64,000 bases of DNA from Nymphaea colorata (lineage: Eukaryota > Streptophyta > Magnoliopsida > Nymphaeales > Nymphaeaceae), in assembly GCF_008831285.2 (NCBI RefSeq), contig NC_045138.2:19625934-19689933 (forward strand), read 5' to 3'. How positions within the stretch are numbered: the first letter of the stretch is position 1; the number at the start of each line of letters is the position of its first letter. This document shows, in pieces, positions 46,867 through 58,138 of the stretch. The position numbers were made by a program, and so were the translations under genes. Under the pieces are notes generated by a model that saw nothing but the letters and a program-made list of their open reading frames with translations, was not told the DNA's origin and searched no databases.

Positions 46867-48362
46867 ATAGATTTTGAAGAAAGAGGACTTCCATTCTAGA
46901 ATTTTCGAATCTTGCTTGTGGGTCCCGCCTGTGAATCTCTGTTCCGATCCCTTCCCCTGTTTTTCCGGCTTGCGTAGAACCGCCAGCAGAAAAACTGCAG
47001 GCGGCCGAAAATGCATCAACAAAGCTTCGGCCTTGTCTGCGTTGAAGACAGTAAGCGGACGAATTCGATGCATAAAGTGAATCATAGAACAAGAATAGAT
47101 ACAACAAGTCGTCATAACTATGAAGTCAAGTAAAACACAGGACGAAATGGACGGGGCAATTTAACACATACAAAGACGGGAAGGCATGCCGGAGATGACC
47201 AGAGAAGGGATGGAGTTACACAAGGACAACGCCTGAATTCATACAAGCAGAATCCATTCGTAGATTAATGTCAATCAAAGGAACCCCAACCTACAGATAT
47301 AGGCAGCCGTCTGATGACCCTGAACAGCAAGTTGGATCGCAGGAGTGGTTGAAGGAGCTGGGCGCGAGATTGCCGCTGCTCTGATCTCTGGAAGTAGTCG
47401 TTAATGCCAGGAACACAGAGGCAAGAGAAATGGTGGAGACGAAGAGGCAAGTCCTGACGGTCGTCTCCCTAAGCCGATGGCCTAGAAAGACGGGGACGAG
47501 TGAGGCAGCCCAGGCACTTGGATTCCAAGGAGGAGCAGCAAGAGGGCGAATTCTTCGGGGATGAGAGATTGGGGAGCCAGCGTCGCCGCGGCGCCACTGG
47601 CAAGTTCATTTAGAAGGAAGATGCCGACCATCATGGAGTGTCACAGCAACAAAAACATTGCCAATACTTTGCTCTGCTGCATTGCTGCTGCCAATAACTC
47701 TGCTTTGACTTCAAATAACTCAAGATGGAAGGCGAGACCGAGAATTTTGGTGGAAGTGGCAGAGGAAAGTGGCCGCAGAGGCGGCAACCATCTGCCGGCC
47801 GGAGTGGCTGCATCCAGAGCAAGAATAAAGCAATGCGACCAGCAAGAGTTGGAGAGATGGTGATGAGCTGCAGCTAGAAGGGAGACTGCCAGTCTGCTAG
47901 TGGGTATGTGGTTGGCTAAATATCGTACCTAGTTCTTAATCGCTTCCGTTGTTAAAAGGCGGTTGTGTTCACGTCTCCATGCTTTTCGGTTTGATATCTT
48001 TCAACGATACATATTCATTATTTTGCCAATAGAGGACAGCAGCCTATCTCTCAGCAATGTTTCATTCGGTTAAGATGAATTCAGATGACATTGATAGAAA
48101 AATAGAAGCAGAAATCTTTGAGCCACACTGCAAAAATTGGCGTAATTAAAAACACAAGTTCATAATAATAATTAGCATCAATTAACCTTAAATTAATGCG
48201 TTGGAAAACAGATATATGCTCATTAGATTATATTAACATACTGAACTATATATATTAGATAAATTTAAATTAGTTGTTTTTATTAAAATTTAAAAATAAT
48301 TATATGAAGGTCCTTTTTTCCTTTGTTGCTGGTAGAGATTCATTGGAGGAAAACCTAATTTT
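46867..48362. other. GC-richer segment between direct repeats, gene content unclear
   Basis: About 1.5 kb, markedly richer in GC than its surroundings, especially 47130-47870. Frames of 60-106 codons occur on both strands (46795-47115 minus, 47561-47863 plus, 47631-47822 minus) but none shows a recognisable domain, and no consistent exon chain could be built. It may be a decayed or noncoding gene. Confidence 0.3.
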
Positions 48363-48452
48363 TCAAAATTAAGTATATTTTTATATTACTCTAAGAAGGC
48401 AATATATATATATATATATATTACGAATTTATAGGTATCCGTTTGCTAAAAC
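48363..48452 (+). repeat. Direct repeat, right copy
   Basis: Partner of 46776-46866, about 1.59 kb away, with a (TA)n expansion in its middle. Confidence 0.75.
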
Positions 48453-49399
48453 ACAGGCGCACAAATTTTTTTGCAATAGATTCCTTAATTTTGGACATTT
48501 CATCAACTTTATTTATTTCTTCTAAACAATTTAAAATATGCCAATATTGGCTTATGCATTTGAGCTGCTGACGGAGTCAAATGAATTCGTCCTGTACCTT
48601 GCGTCGTTATATATAGCCACAGCGACATGATCATATTCATATTCAGTGTAATATTAATTGCAAACCAATGCTGTCAAAATCTGTTGATGTGAATCACATA
48701 GGTGGGACAATTTCACCAACCAGATCATGTCAAACATTTTCTTAATTATATTCTTGAGGACCTGAGGTTTAAAAGAATGCGTACAATGATTGTTTTTGCC
48801 AGTTCATAACCGATTTGGCTGTTCGCTGAATCGATAACATCCACTACATTTTTAATTTTAATAACACGAAGCAAATCCAATTTTAACATATAACGAAAAA
48901 ATATAAACCTCTGCGGAGACACATTTTGGCGGAAGACGAAAATATAAATGATTAGAATTAAGATCTTAATTCTAACTCCAGAAAGTACAATTTTGTTTTT
49001 AAAATTTTAATTCTGAAATCAAAATTTCAATACCATCAATAAATTTCGAAGACCAAACAGCATAAAAGACCAAACAGCATAAAAGGTCCAGGACTCGGCC
49101 CAAGTTGGCCTGATGCGTTATTTGATCTCAACCTAAATTACATAAGCCCCATCAGAATCAATTTAGAACAGGTCAGGTCATCCTTAACGAACCTAAGCTT
49201 GATTCACAGAAACTAAAACCAAGTAGAGTTACGTAAAGATCGCTCCTGCCCTCAACCAAGTTCAGTCCTCTCAATTCTCATAGTGCAATATCTTGAAATT
49301 TGATAACTTTTTTATTCAAAAAATATTTGGTTCATATTAGATAGTATAAAAGGTTCGATCATATGAAAACTTAAAATATATGAAACTGATTTCCTTTTG
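48453..49399. other. AT-rich intergenic DNA
   Basis: No gene recognised. Short duplication of GACCAAACAGCATAAAAG near 49051-49087. The left part of the snoRNA host transcript may end near 49400. Confidence 0.35.
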
Positions 49400-50197
49400 T
49401 CCATTGAAGATGTTGATTGCTTCATATGCATATGACTTAAACAAATAAACGGAGAGTACCAACCAACCAACCATTCCGTTTTATCTAGATAACTGGATGA
49501 TCATGACGAAAGGCGATGAGAACAACAAATAAGACACAAGCCTAAACCAGAAGCCACAAAAGAATAGACGAAAAATAAAATAAAATAAAAATCAACGCAT
49601 GAAGATGATGATAAGGATGATGGTGTGTCAGAAGTAGCTGGTAGACATCATGTGGAATCAGTGGGAATCCGTCTGATTTATATCATCACTCACACCATCG
49701 CCATCAATAGCAAGTGAATATCCAGAAGAAACAGAAATGGGGGAAAAAGTCGAGATAAATCAAAGAATAAAGGGAAAAAAAAAGCGAAATGTACCTACCT
49801 TGTCACCAAAAACCCTAAACATGAAATAGAAGAATTTTCGGAGCTAAAGGTAGATCGGAAAGAAACCCCTAATCTTGCCTAACGATAGAGTCCTCGACCC
49901 ATTGGATCCAGATGCGAGGAATTGCAATATTAGGCGTCATCCGATAAACTCGGAAAATCAAAACCTTAACTTTCTTCGAGATACCACAAAGAAGAAGAAC
50001 AAGAAAGAGAGATCTGAGATTCTGAACCAAAATCAATCCAGGACAGAAAAAAAAAAACGAAAATAAAGAAAACAACACTAATCTCACCCGTAACCACTAA
50101 TCTCACCGAGAAGATTTCATTAATTTGTGGCCGAACCATCAAAAGGATGAAACCGAAACCCTAGACTCCGGGAGATGTCTCTCTTTCCCTCCCCCCA
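49400..50197 (-). ncRNA. Noncoding snoRNA host gene
   Basis: Minus-strand transcription unit inferred from a TATA box at 50225-50232, a 5' exon to 49799 ending ACAAG before GTAGGT, a 257-nt intron (49798-49542) that holds the snoRNA, and an acceptor TTTAG at 49543-49542. The exons contain no conserved reading frame; the 72-codon frame at 49869-50087 is Phe/Leu-rich and lacks family similarity. Telo-box words AAACCCTA occur at 49811, 50156 and 50263, typical of plant translation-related and snoRNA genes. The 3' end is a guess. An unrecognised short protein in the spliced transcript cannot be excluded. Confidence 0.5.
49619..49699 (-). ncRNA. Box C/D small nucleolar RNA, intronic
   Basis: Read on the minus strand: a perfect 9-bp terminal stem GATGGTGTG/CACACCATC, box C GTGATGA (49689-49683), D' CTGA, C' TGATGTC and box D CTGA (49631-49628). 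The D-box guide ACCAGCTACT complements the conserved AGTAGCTGGT stretch of 25S/28S rRNA, so it probably directs 2'-O-methylation of the A in the AGTA of that stretch (fifth position rule). The D' guide CGGATTCCCA has no target I can name. It lies 86 nt upstream of the 3' splice site of its host intron, typical for intronic processing in the nucleolus. Confidence 0.85.
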
Positions 50198-50224
50198 CCT
50201 TCTCCCTCGCCCTCTCCCGCGTTG

Positions 50225-50232
50225 TATTTATA
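50225..50232 (-). promoter_or_regulatory. TATA box of the snoRNA host gene
   Basis: TATAAATA on the minus strand, followed by a C/T- and G-rich leader. A telo-box AAACCCTAG lies about 35 bp upstream at 50263-50271. Confidence 0.6.
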
Positions 50233-51313
50233 GAAGGGGAAAAGTTCAGTCCCTTTCAAATGAAACCCTAGAAGTGGGTCTAATGATCAAAATGCCCTTG
50301 GTTTCTTGCACAAAGACTAAAGTGGAAGCGAACGTTGGCGGGATTCGCCCAGCAATAGACCCGAACTGGTCTCAATATCTGACCCGTATCTGTATCCGGA
50401 TCAGATCTATCGACTAAGATGGATTTGACCCGATGGAAGACAAGATCCAGTTCTGAATATGCTCCAGACAATATCTGGATTAAAGATTGCCTTGGGTTTC
50501 ATATAGTTATATTAATCTTGATGTAGACCCAGTGTTGAAGTACCTTCAATATGACAAGATTCACAAGCGGGTCAGATCTTCGTAACTGCAAGAAGTAAGG
50601 GCATTTAAACTTTGGATTTGGATCATATTAGAGCAGACAAATAAAATCGGATCGGGGTTACAAACACCAATCTTTTCACTTTAACCATAGAAAGGCAGAT
50701 AAGATTCATGCAATCTCAAAATTCTCAGGATATCGGCCAAGGTTCAATATACACTGGCCTGTATCGGCTTATTCCTTACTTTTTTTTTCTTTTCAAGATA
50801 CGAAAGTAAACCTAAAACAATTAAGGAATGAAAAAGCTTGCTTCTTTTATAGAAAAAATAAAAATAAATCGCCAAGTATCATCTCGGCAACAGATCAATA
50901 TTAAAAATGAAAAAAAAAATTTATTTCCATAGTTTCAGCAATTGGACAACGTAACTGCAGACCTATTCGTTCTCATGTCACAATATTCATTCAAGCTCAA
51001 TAAAAAAAAAATGATGGCATATTATAAAGTGATTTTAATAAAATTATCTACGACTCTTTATTCATTGATCAGCCTTGTTTAAGTTGAGATTTAATTTCCC
51101 TAAATTTAATTGTACACTGATCTCTAAATGCAGATCGCATCAAACGCAGCTGATCTCCCCGAATCTTAACTGCAAATCTAAAGCAAACGTTTTGGATCTA
51201 GCAAGGAAGAGGTGGCCACAATGATTTGAGGTTTTCAGGAAATTAAAAGAGAAAAAGTTAAAAGTAAGGACGGCGGTTTTTTTTTTTTTTTTTCCCTTGG
51301 TCTTGCAAGACCC
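50233..51313. other. Intergenic DNA
   Basis: Promoter side of the snoRNA host gene, then AT-rich DNA with A and T homopolymers (51278-51294). Frames at 50175-50471 on both strands have no recognised similarity. Confidence 0.35.
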
Positions 51314-51318
51314 AAAAA
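51314..51318 (-). terminator. RNA polymerase III terminator of tRNA-Pro
   Basis: TTTTT on the minus strand directly follows the discriminator base of the tRNA gene. Confidence 0.8.
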
Positions 51319-51390
51319 GGGGCATTCCGAGAATCGAACTCGGGACCTCTCGCACCCAAAGCGAGAATCATACCACTAGACCAAATGCCC
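51319..51390 (-). tRNA. tRNA-Pro (anticodon TGG)
   Basis: A 72-nt nuclear-type gene without intron. The acceptor stem GGGCATT pairs with AATGCCC, anticodon arm CTCGC/GCGAG encloses TTTGGGT, giving anticodon TGG at 51358-51356. The T arm CCGAG/CTCGG encloses TTCGATT and the discriminator is C. The A box and the B box (GTTCGATTC) are intact and no CCA is encoded. Confidence 0.97.
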
Positions 51391-52846
51391 TGTTGTTAAG
51401 AACAAATCAAGCACAGTTCTATGCCAGCCCACGTTGGATGGGGACTCAACCGGCGACACATAGATCCATTCTAAAGTGACATGGTAATATTCAGTGGTGC
51501 AAGCCACTTTGTCTATATTTTTAATTCAATAGCTCGTTCCCCACCCATATTTTGCCACAGATATGTCATTTTGTTCCGATTGTAGACTCACAGTCGAAAA
51601 CTTCAGATTTGATTAGAATTTAGACTCGGCTGACATCCATTTTGTTCGAACCATCTTGTTCAACATATTCATTTAATCTAAGGATTGCTCACCTCATCCT
51701 GCAAAGGGTTCTCATTTCTATGGTTTTATGGAACATATAGTAGCAGAAAGCATTTAAAGTAAATATCATTTTCGGATTTTAAATGGTGATGCCTTTTTCA
51801 AGTATAATAGGGCAAGCTTGAAAAAAAAGGTTAAAAAATAGGAAAATACAGTAAAATTTACAAAATTTATTAAATCTGAAAAATTAAGGAAAAATAAAAC
51901 AGATGAGAAACTAATAAGACAACATAAGAAAATAACTAGATAACTAACAAATGAAAATGAAAATAACTATATAAATAACAAATAGAAATTAGAAGATGGA
52001 AACAAATAGTCTGACATTAAAAAACATGAAAAAATGCCTAAATTGAAAAAAGTGAAAAAACTCCTTTTTCGTGTTTTTTTTTATGTTTCTTTTTTTTTCC
52101 AAAACAAACATCTTTACTTCATTTATGCTTGGGAACGCTTCTCTTTGTTTTGCCCGACTTATTTTGCTACAGAACAAGTAATAGCATTCAATATGAAGAC
52201 ATTCTGGTATCTATGTCATCTGTGATTCACTTGACTCGACAACTTCTACATTTAGCATTTCATGCGTTTGACGATTTGGCATGTCATGGTTCTAGAGAAT
52301 TATTATCTGAATATCATTCACTGGCACGTTGAAAACTTTTCTCTGATAGATTTCACTGGATCAAGATTCTATAACCAGTGTCATTCTGTTTCGGCTAACA
52401 GAAAGTTACTGCTGTCATTGAAGAAATGCCTGCTGCAAGTTTGGGAGATACATACATATACCTTCTCTGCATCAGTTAATTTTCTCTGATTAATGGGTTG
52501 TAAAGTTAATTCCCACCTGAAAGTAGAATTTGAAATTTATGGGTTGTAACCAGGAACTAAAAATATTAAAGCAGATATAAACATAAGAACGAACTACCAA
52601 TCCTGTCTGTAGTCTCAAAGACCACAAGAGATCTTGAGGTGTTTAAAGCTTTTGGCAGTCAAGTATATTAGTATGTACAATTTTGATCAGTGACAATCAA
52701 TTATGGTTGCCATGTGCATCCATTTCTCCTGTTTTTTCATGCAAGAAGTGAATAATAAATTGCAAGTTATTTTTTCATCACTCCCTTCTCTTTCTTTTTC
52801 CCTTTGTTGAAGAAATTACAAGGAAAGTTTATAACATTCAACTTTT
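51391..52846. other. Intergenic DNA between tRNA-Pro and the NDH-complex gene
   Basis: AT-rich, with a very A-rich stretch at 51820-52040. Short plus-strand frames at 52034-52489 have no recognised similarity. The NDH-complex gene 3' UTR should lie at the right edge. Confidence 0.4.
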
Positions 52847-54637
52847 TCATGAGCTTGGATTATGTAGAACCTGTGCTCCTCTCCAAACATCTTGAGGAGC
52901 TAAAGTGACTGGCTTTAGAGTATTAGATGGGCCGGCGCAAACAAAAGCATATTTTCCATACCACTCATGCTGAGATCCAGGGCTGTAAACATGAAACTCT
53001 TCAAACCCAATTCTTCCAACCACTACCGAATTCCTTCTTCCCTGTTCCCCACATAAACAAGCTAATAAACTTTAATAGAAGCGATAATAAATAATAATAA
53101 CAGTTAGTGTCATATATATATATATATTGAATTATGCCTAAATCGCTTTTATGCATTTGTTATAAATCCAGAAAAAAATAATAGAAAAAGTGAAAGCTGC
53201 GTAAGTTTCTACCTGCAGATAATCAGGAAGCAATGACCTCGGTGATAGAGGTGGGACCAAGCAAGGGCTCTTCGAGTTGAATAAAAGAAACCAATTGGAC
53301 AATGTTCTCATTGTTTATAACTTTTAGTGTCTAAGTATACGTTTAACAGTGAATATATTGTAAATCCAGATTCGGGTATTAAAAAAACACTTCATTCGAC
53401 TAAATGATGGAAAGAAATCTATGTTACTAGAAAGTTTGTGCTATGGCCACATACCAAGTCCTTGGTCCTGCGCGTTTGAACTTTAAACAAACAGATGCTC
53501 ATGACAAATCTTCCTTTGTGATATCTTTTGATTCTTTTATAACTTTAAACAGTTCTTTCACCAACAAAACATTGTGTATATAAAGTATAAACCAAGGCAA
53601 TTGCAAAACACTCTTAGTTAAATAATCACAAAAAACATGTCAAAATATTTTTTTTTCTGGAAAATTAGTGATTGCATCTTCCATTCGTTATTGCTAAACA
53701 TATAAATCATCTCTGAGAAAGAAGCGATTACCCTGTCAATGATTGTGAACCTCCTTGGAGCATACGTATAAGTTCGGCTCATTTTTTCTGTTAATTGCAG
53801 ATAATTGTCAACTTCTTCCTCTTCCTTTTCACTATCATCATCATCTTTTGTCACTGGTTCATCATTACCATCGGCTTCATTCCTTCTATTCCAACCAAAA
53901 AATAGGCCCCTCAGGGGATTTGAAGCACCTCTGCTTTTCTTTCTAAAATCAGGAGGAATGATGCTGAACTCTGATCTCAGTGGAGGTTTATTAAAGTAAT
54001 TTGCTCTCTCGAGCCCAACAGCATAGACTGCATCGGGAGTGCTAACAGTAAGATGGCTCATGAAAGAACTCAGCAACTGAATGGGCGAAGGCCCAGAGTT
54101 AGCGACGATGATTTCTGAGCCCAAGATATCCTTCTCTAAAGTGATTAGGTATCTGACATTTACTAATTTGTCCGTGCTGCTGCATCTCAATTCTACCTGC
54201 TCCCCAAGATTAACAACGATCAGCCAGTTCAACAGTCAGGGAAAGAACAAGACATTTCAATGTTGAATTCTTTTATGAACAGAAGCAACAATTACCTCGA
54301 CTGCTAAAAAACTTTACCTTAATCTCTCTATAATTTAATAGGGGAGGAAAGAAGAGAAATAGGCACATTAGGCATAAGCAGGCTGGTTAAGATTGGTAGT
54401 CATTGGGATCTAGATTCGTCCCCGCCGCCCCCCAACACCCCAACACACACACACACACACATATGTATAGAGCGAGAGAGAGAGAGAGAAACTAGATAGT
54501 TTTCTTTCTTTGAAATGGCCGCCACAAGTGCCCACTCAGGCCCTAATGTGGCTCCCCCACCACTACTACTGTAACGCTCTGTCTCAGCATTCAAAGAGGA
54601 AAGAAATTGAAGAAAGTTACCATGTTCTGCTGCAGCC

Positions 54638-54679
<42 letters not shown>

Positions 54680-55490
54680 GCACGCACACATATGCATAAG
54701 TAGCCAATCCAAGAGAGAAAAAAACCTTGACCACTTTGTGCAAAGACCGAGCAATTAATCTTGTAGACAATCTCTCTCTGTCAAAAGCAAACACCTAGCA
54801 GTCGTTCCCAGAAACAATCATACATGGTGTGGTCAATCAGGATATTGTGAAATCCCATCTTGCACTCTCAAAGAAAAACTGCAAGAAAACCCTCACACTT
54901 TGGCAGAGAGAAGCAACGAGATACAAGAAGAAGCACCATTCAGTTACCTGGATAGAACTATGAGCATTGCCCTGAACATCATGGAGGAACCACCCACCAG
55001 GCGACCACTCATCGCCGTCATCACTCACACTCTTCAGACCCAGAGAAACCCCTCCCTGCACCACAACCTCGCCTTCCTCTTCCTCCTCCGCTTCCTTCCC
55101 CTGCGACACCACCGTGTGGAGCACCTCCTCGCACCCGCCGTGCCACATATGAGGCTTGTAGGACGTGATCAGCCCGCTCGGCAGCATGAGGTTCGCCGTG
55201 CTGCCGTCCTCGAGCCCTAACCTGACCACCACACTGTCGCCGATCCCCTGGAAGTTCACGCCATGGCCGCTGAACTCCCTGTCGTAGTACTCCACGTTGA
55301 GAGGGGGAAAGAAGGGCTGAGAGAGAGAGGACGCGGCTGCTGCCGCCGCCATATTAGGCCTCCTGAGAGCATGGTGGCTCAGAATATGAATAGATGGAGG
55401 AGGTGGGGAGGCGAATTTTGGGGTGGCTTTTGGAAATGGAGAGAGGGAGTTGAGGAGGATGTTGATGGCATGGGTGCTCGCAACGGCCAT
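52847..55490 (-). CDS. Chloroplast NDH-complex subunit, PNSB2/NDF5 type (mutarotase-like), 400 aa
   Basis: Three exons on the minus strand: 55490-54948, 54196-53732 and 53041-52847, total 1203 nt, GT-AG, phase 0. The protein has a galactose-mutarotase-like fold. Family blocks are VEYYDREFSGHGVNFQGIG, TANLMLPSGLITSYKPHMW, WHGGCEEVLHT, VQGGVSLGL, FLHDVQGN, VRYLITLEKDIL, SHLTVSTPDAVYAVGLE, LRSEFSIIPPDF, DNYLQLTEKMSR, GRRNSVVVGR and SPGSQHEWYGKYAFVCAG. These proteins belong to or assist thylakoid NADH dehydrogenase-like subcomplex B, which serves cyclic electron flow; I cannot tell the two paralogues apart. The first 55 residues suit a plastid transit peptide. Acidic runs occur near residue 135 and between the mutarotase halves. 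Intron 1 carries CA, GA and CT microsatellites. Confidence 0.9.
54441..54490. repeat. (CA)n and (GA)n microsatellites
   Basis: A CA run followed by a GA run in intron 1 of the NDH-complex gene. Confidence 0.85.
54637..54677. repeat. (CT)n microsatellite
   Basis: Nearly perfect CT run in the same intron. On the gene strand it is a GA tract. Confidence 0.85.
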
Positions 55491-56223
55491 GTGTTCCCGC
55501 TGCAGATGGCTGTGGGTGAACTGGTTCTGCCTTATCTCTCTCTCTCTTTATCTCTCTCTTAAAATCTAAGGTGTTCAGATATTTGCAGGAAACGGCCCCA
55601 GTGCAGAGGTAATTTAGGAATATTGAAACAGCATGCTCAATTTTTTTTCACTTCAAACTTGGTAGACCAATTATGTAGTTCTTTTGCTTCATTCGATCAC
55701 CCAGCAAAAAGAAAAATCTTTGGTGGAAAAAGTAATGATTTTTATTGAATAATATAAATGTGAAAATACCAATTTTCTGTGAAACCTATTATTGGATACG
55801 GTTTTGTCTTATGTTTATTTAGATAGCAATGTCATATTTTACTTGCTCTGATGTGATTCCTTTTTTTTTTTTGACAAATGTTTTCCTCTCGAACAAAACA
55901 ATGAAGCTTTTTATATAAGAACATTTCTTCCAGTCAGGCTCTATATGGAAGAATATTTCTTTCTTTGTGAAAATGCGCAATGCACGCGCCACGCGTGCTC
56001 TCTCACACACATACACCCACATCAAGTTCATGTTCTATCAGTCAATAGGCATATTATTGATAACAAACACAATATAAGACATAATTTATTGTGATTTTAG
56101 ATCAAAGTACATACATACCCTAAGCAAGCATAAACCCTTGGAACTAGTTGTCCGGGGAAAGAACTAATAAAGTACCAGAGATGAAACTGTACAACCGATA
56201 GATGCTTAATACATGGTAAGCAT
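55491..56223. other. Promoter side of the NDH-complex gene and intergenic DNA
   Basis: A CT-rich stretch at 55536-55560 precedes the start of the NDH-complex gene on its own strand as GA-rich leader. The rest is AT-rich with no feature recognised. Confidence 0.35.
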
Positions 56224-58138
56224 TTATTTTGCAGAGGCCATGATCTGAACTGGAAACTTGCAGGTTCCATGAGAAACAAGATTCGTTGTTACCATCGAAA
56301 GGCCTTGAAAATCACAGCTGACAGCTCTCTGGTTCTGAGTCTGATATTACATATTGAAGGCATAAGAAGCTTTGTCTCCAGCATTGAGATTAGAACACAC
56401 GCATAGTTCATGTTATCAGATAGCAGACTCAGATTCTTAGCATGTGGGCTTAGGACACACCATTTCCTGGGAAGGTACTTCACATTCTTTGCAGCAACCA
56501 GTGATCTTCTTTGCCCCTTACCTGATAAATCCACCGGAAACTTTGGTTTCCCGTCGTATGAAAAGATTCCCCAGTGCCGCTCGAAGTTTCCGGCCGCTAT
56601 ACTCTTGGCATCTTCATCAATCAGACTGAACAAATAGGCCTCAATGTGGCCTGGTCTTAGTGGAGTCCCTTGGTTCTCTGCCAACTTCTTGAGAAGGCCT
56701 CTGTAAAACCTCTGTGCATAAGCAGGGCTGTCATACATATCCCTATCAGTAGGCCAACCCACCCCTCCCACTACAATTGGCAAATTCTGAAAGCCTACTG
56801 CCTTCAAAGCCGAAACCAGTGTATCCATCTTCATATCAAATCCGGTGTAGTCATTGTTGTCGATAACAGAATCGACACTGTCAAAGAAGGCGAAGTCGAC
56901 GGGGTAATTGGACAGCATATAGATATAGATGTTTACAGTAAAGGGTGCACCATTCTGACTGAGAAACTGAACAATTTTCACCTGGAAAAAGAGGAATTCT
57001 CAATCAGTCTAACAACTACAGCATGGAGCCATTACAGATACCTGATGAAATAGTGTGTGCGGTTTTGCCTTGATAGCTCTGAAGAGAAAAAACCTATTGA
57101 TCCTGTAACTTCCCTGCTGGTGAGTCTTAAAATTGAAGAATCAAGAATACAGGAAGCAATATCATAGCGAACCATGATCTCTGGATCTTAGCATTACCAT
57201 GTGGTCATAAATGTCTTCTCGAAATCTTCCTTCAGATGGAAAAGTGGCATCGCATACATCTGAACTGAATGGAATGGTGGCCTTGATCTTGTCTCCAACG
57301 TGAGCTTCATTAATGCAGTTTGAATGTTTTTGAGGGCAAGGAAGGTGACGTCTAGGAATGAACCATCGTATGCTTGATTGAAAGGCTCGTTCCCTACTGC
57401 TACATATCTGCCACAGGGAGATCGAAATTATGAACCCAAAGAAAGTTCAGAGGAAGAATCATATATGCAGTCAAGAAGTTTTAAACGGTTGGCTGCAAGA
57501 AAATTACAGCATCTTTACACAAAGCCACATAATAAACAGAGAAACTAGAAGAGGATACTGAACTTGACGCACCTCCTTGAATTTGCATCTGAACTGACAC
57601 TTAAGAAATAAACAATACCAACTTTTTATGAAAGTATATAAATAGCAAAAGAATCTTACTTTCTAGGAAATCATGTTCAGAAAGACTTCATGCTAATTGG
57701 GACTTTTACTTTGTCAGGAAATCTTTGCTTATGAAAAAAATTATGAACCATAAGCAAAAGTATCAATGATCTGCAAGCACAAGCAAAAGGGATGGACATG
57801 ACTCACTTTATCTCAATGCCGCCCTTGAAAGTATAACCAACAAGATTATCATCCACCCACTTCTTTGCTTGATTATAGTCGCCGGCAACCGTTGCAAGAA
57901 TGTTGTTAGGAACCGAGACGATGACCTGGATCCCTGTTCCGGCCAATGCCCTCATCACTGCCTCGACGGCGTCAAACAATTTCACCTCAGTGATGCCATT
58001 GTCCTTCAATAATTGAACCACGGTCTCCGGAGGTAGGGGATGAGAAGCCGTTCTTCCCCAGTTCACTCCCAATGCGTCCACATAAATACCAACAAGCACT
58101 GACAGAGCTAGCAGCAGTGGAAGCCATTGACGTGTCAT
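56224..58138 (-). pseudogene. Decayed GH17 beta-1,3-glucanase with X8 remnant
   Basis: Minus-strand exons 58138-57807, 57407-57198 and 56981-about 56224 parallel the intact gene at 62623-64000. The first exon is clean: a signal peptide (LPLLLALSVLVGIYVDA) then LGVNWGRTASHPLPPETVV. Exon 2 keeps the proton-donor block YVAVGNEPF but shifts frame near 57323, where the expected [17 protein letters not shown] continues in another frame. Exon 3 reads VVGGVGWPTD where the family nucleophile motif is VGEIGWPTD, so the catalytic Glu is Gly. The X8 (CBM43) part shifts frame after NYAC and then meets a stop after ASYAFNM. Loss of catalysis is certain for these reasons, although transcription may persist. 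A sequencing error could explain one shift but not all the changes. Confidence 0.85.

Noticed and set aside
46795-47863. Possible protein gene in the GC-richer segment
   Set aside because: No consistent exon chain or recognisable domain on either strand.
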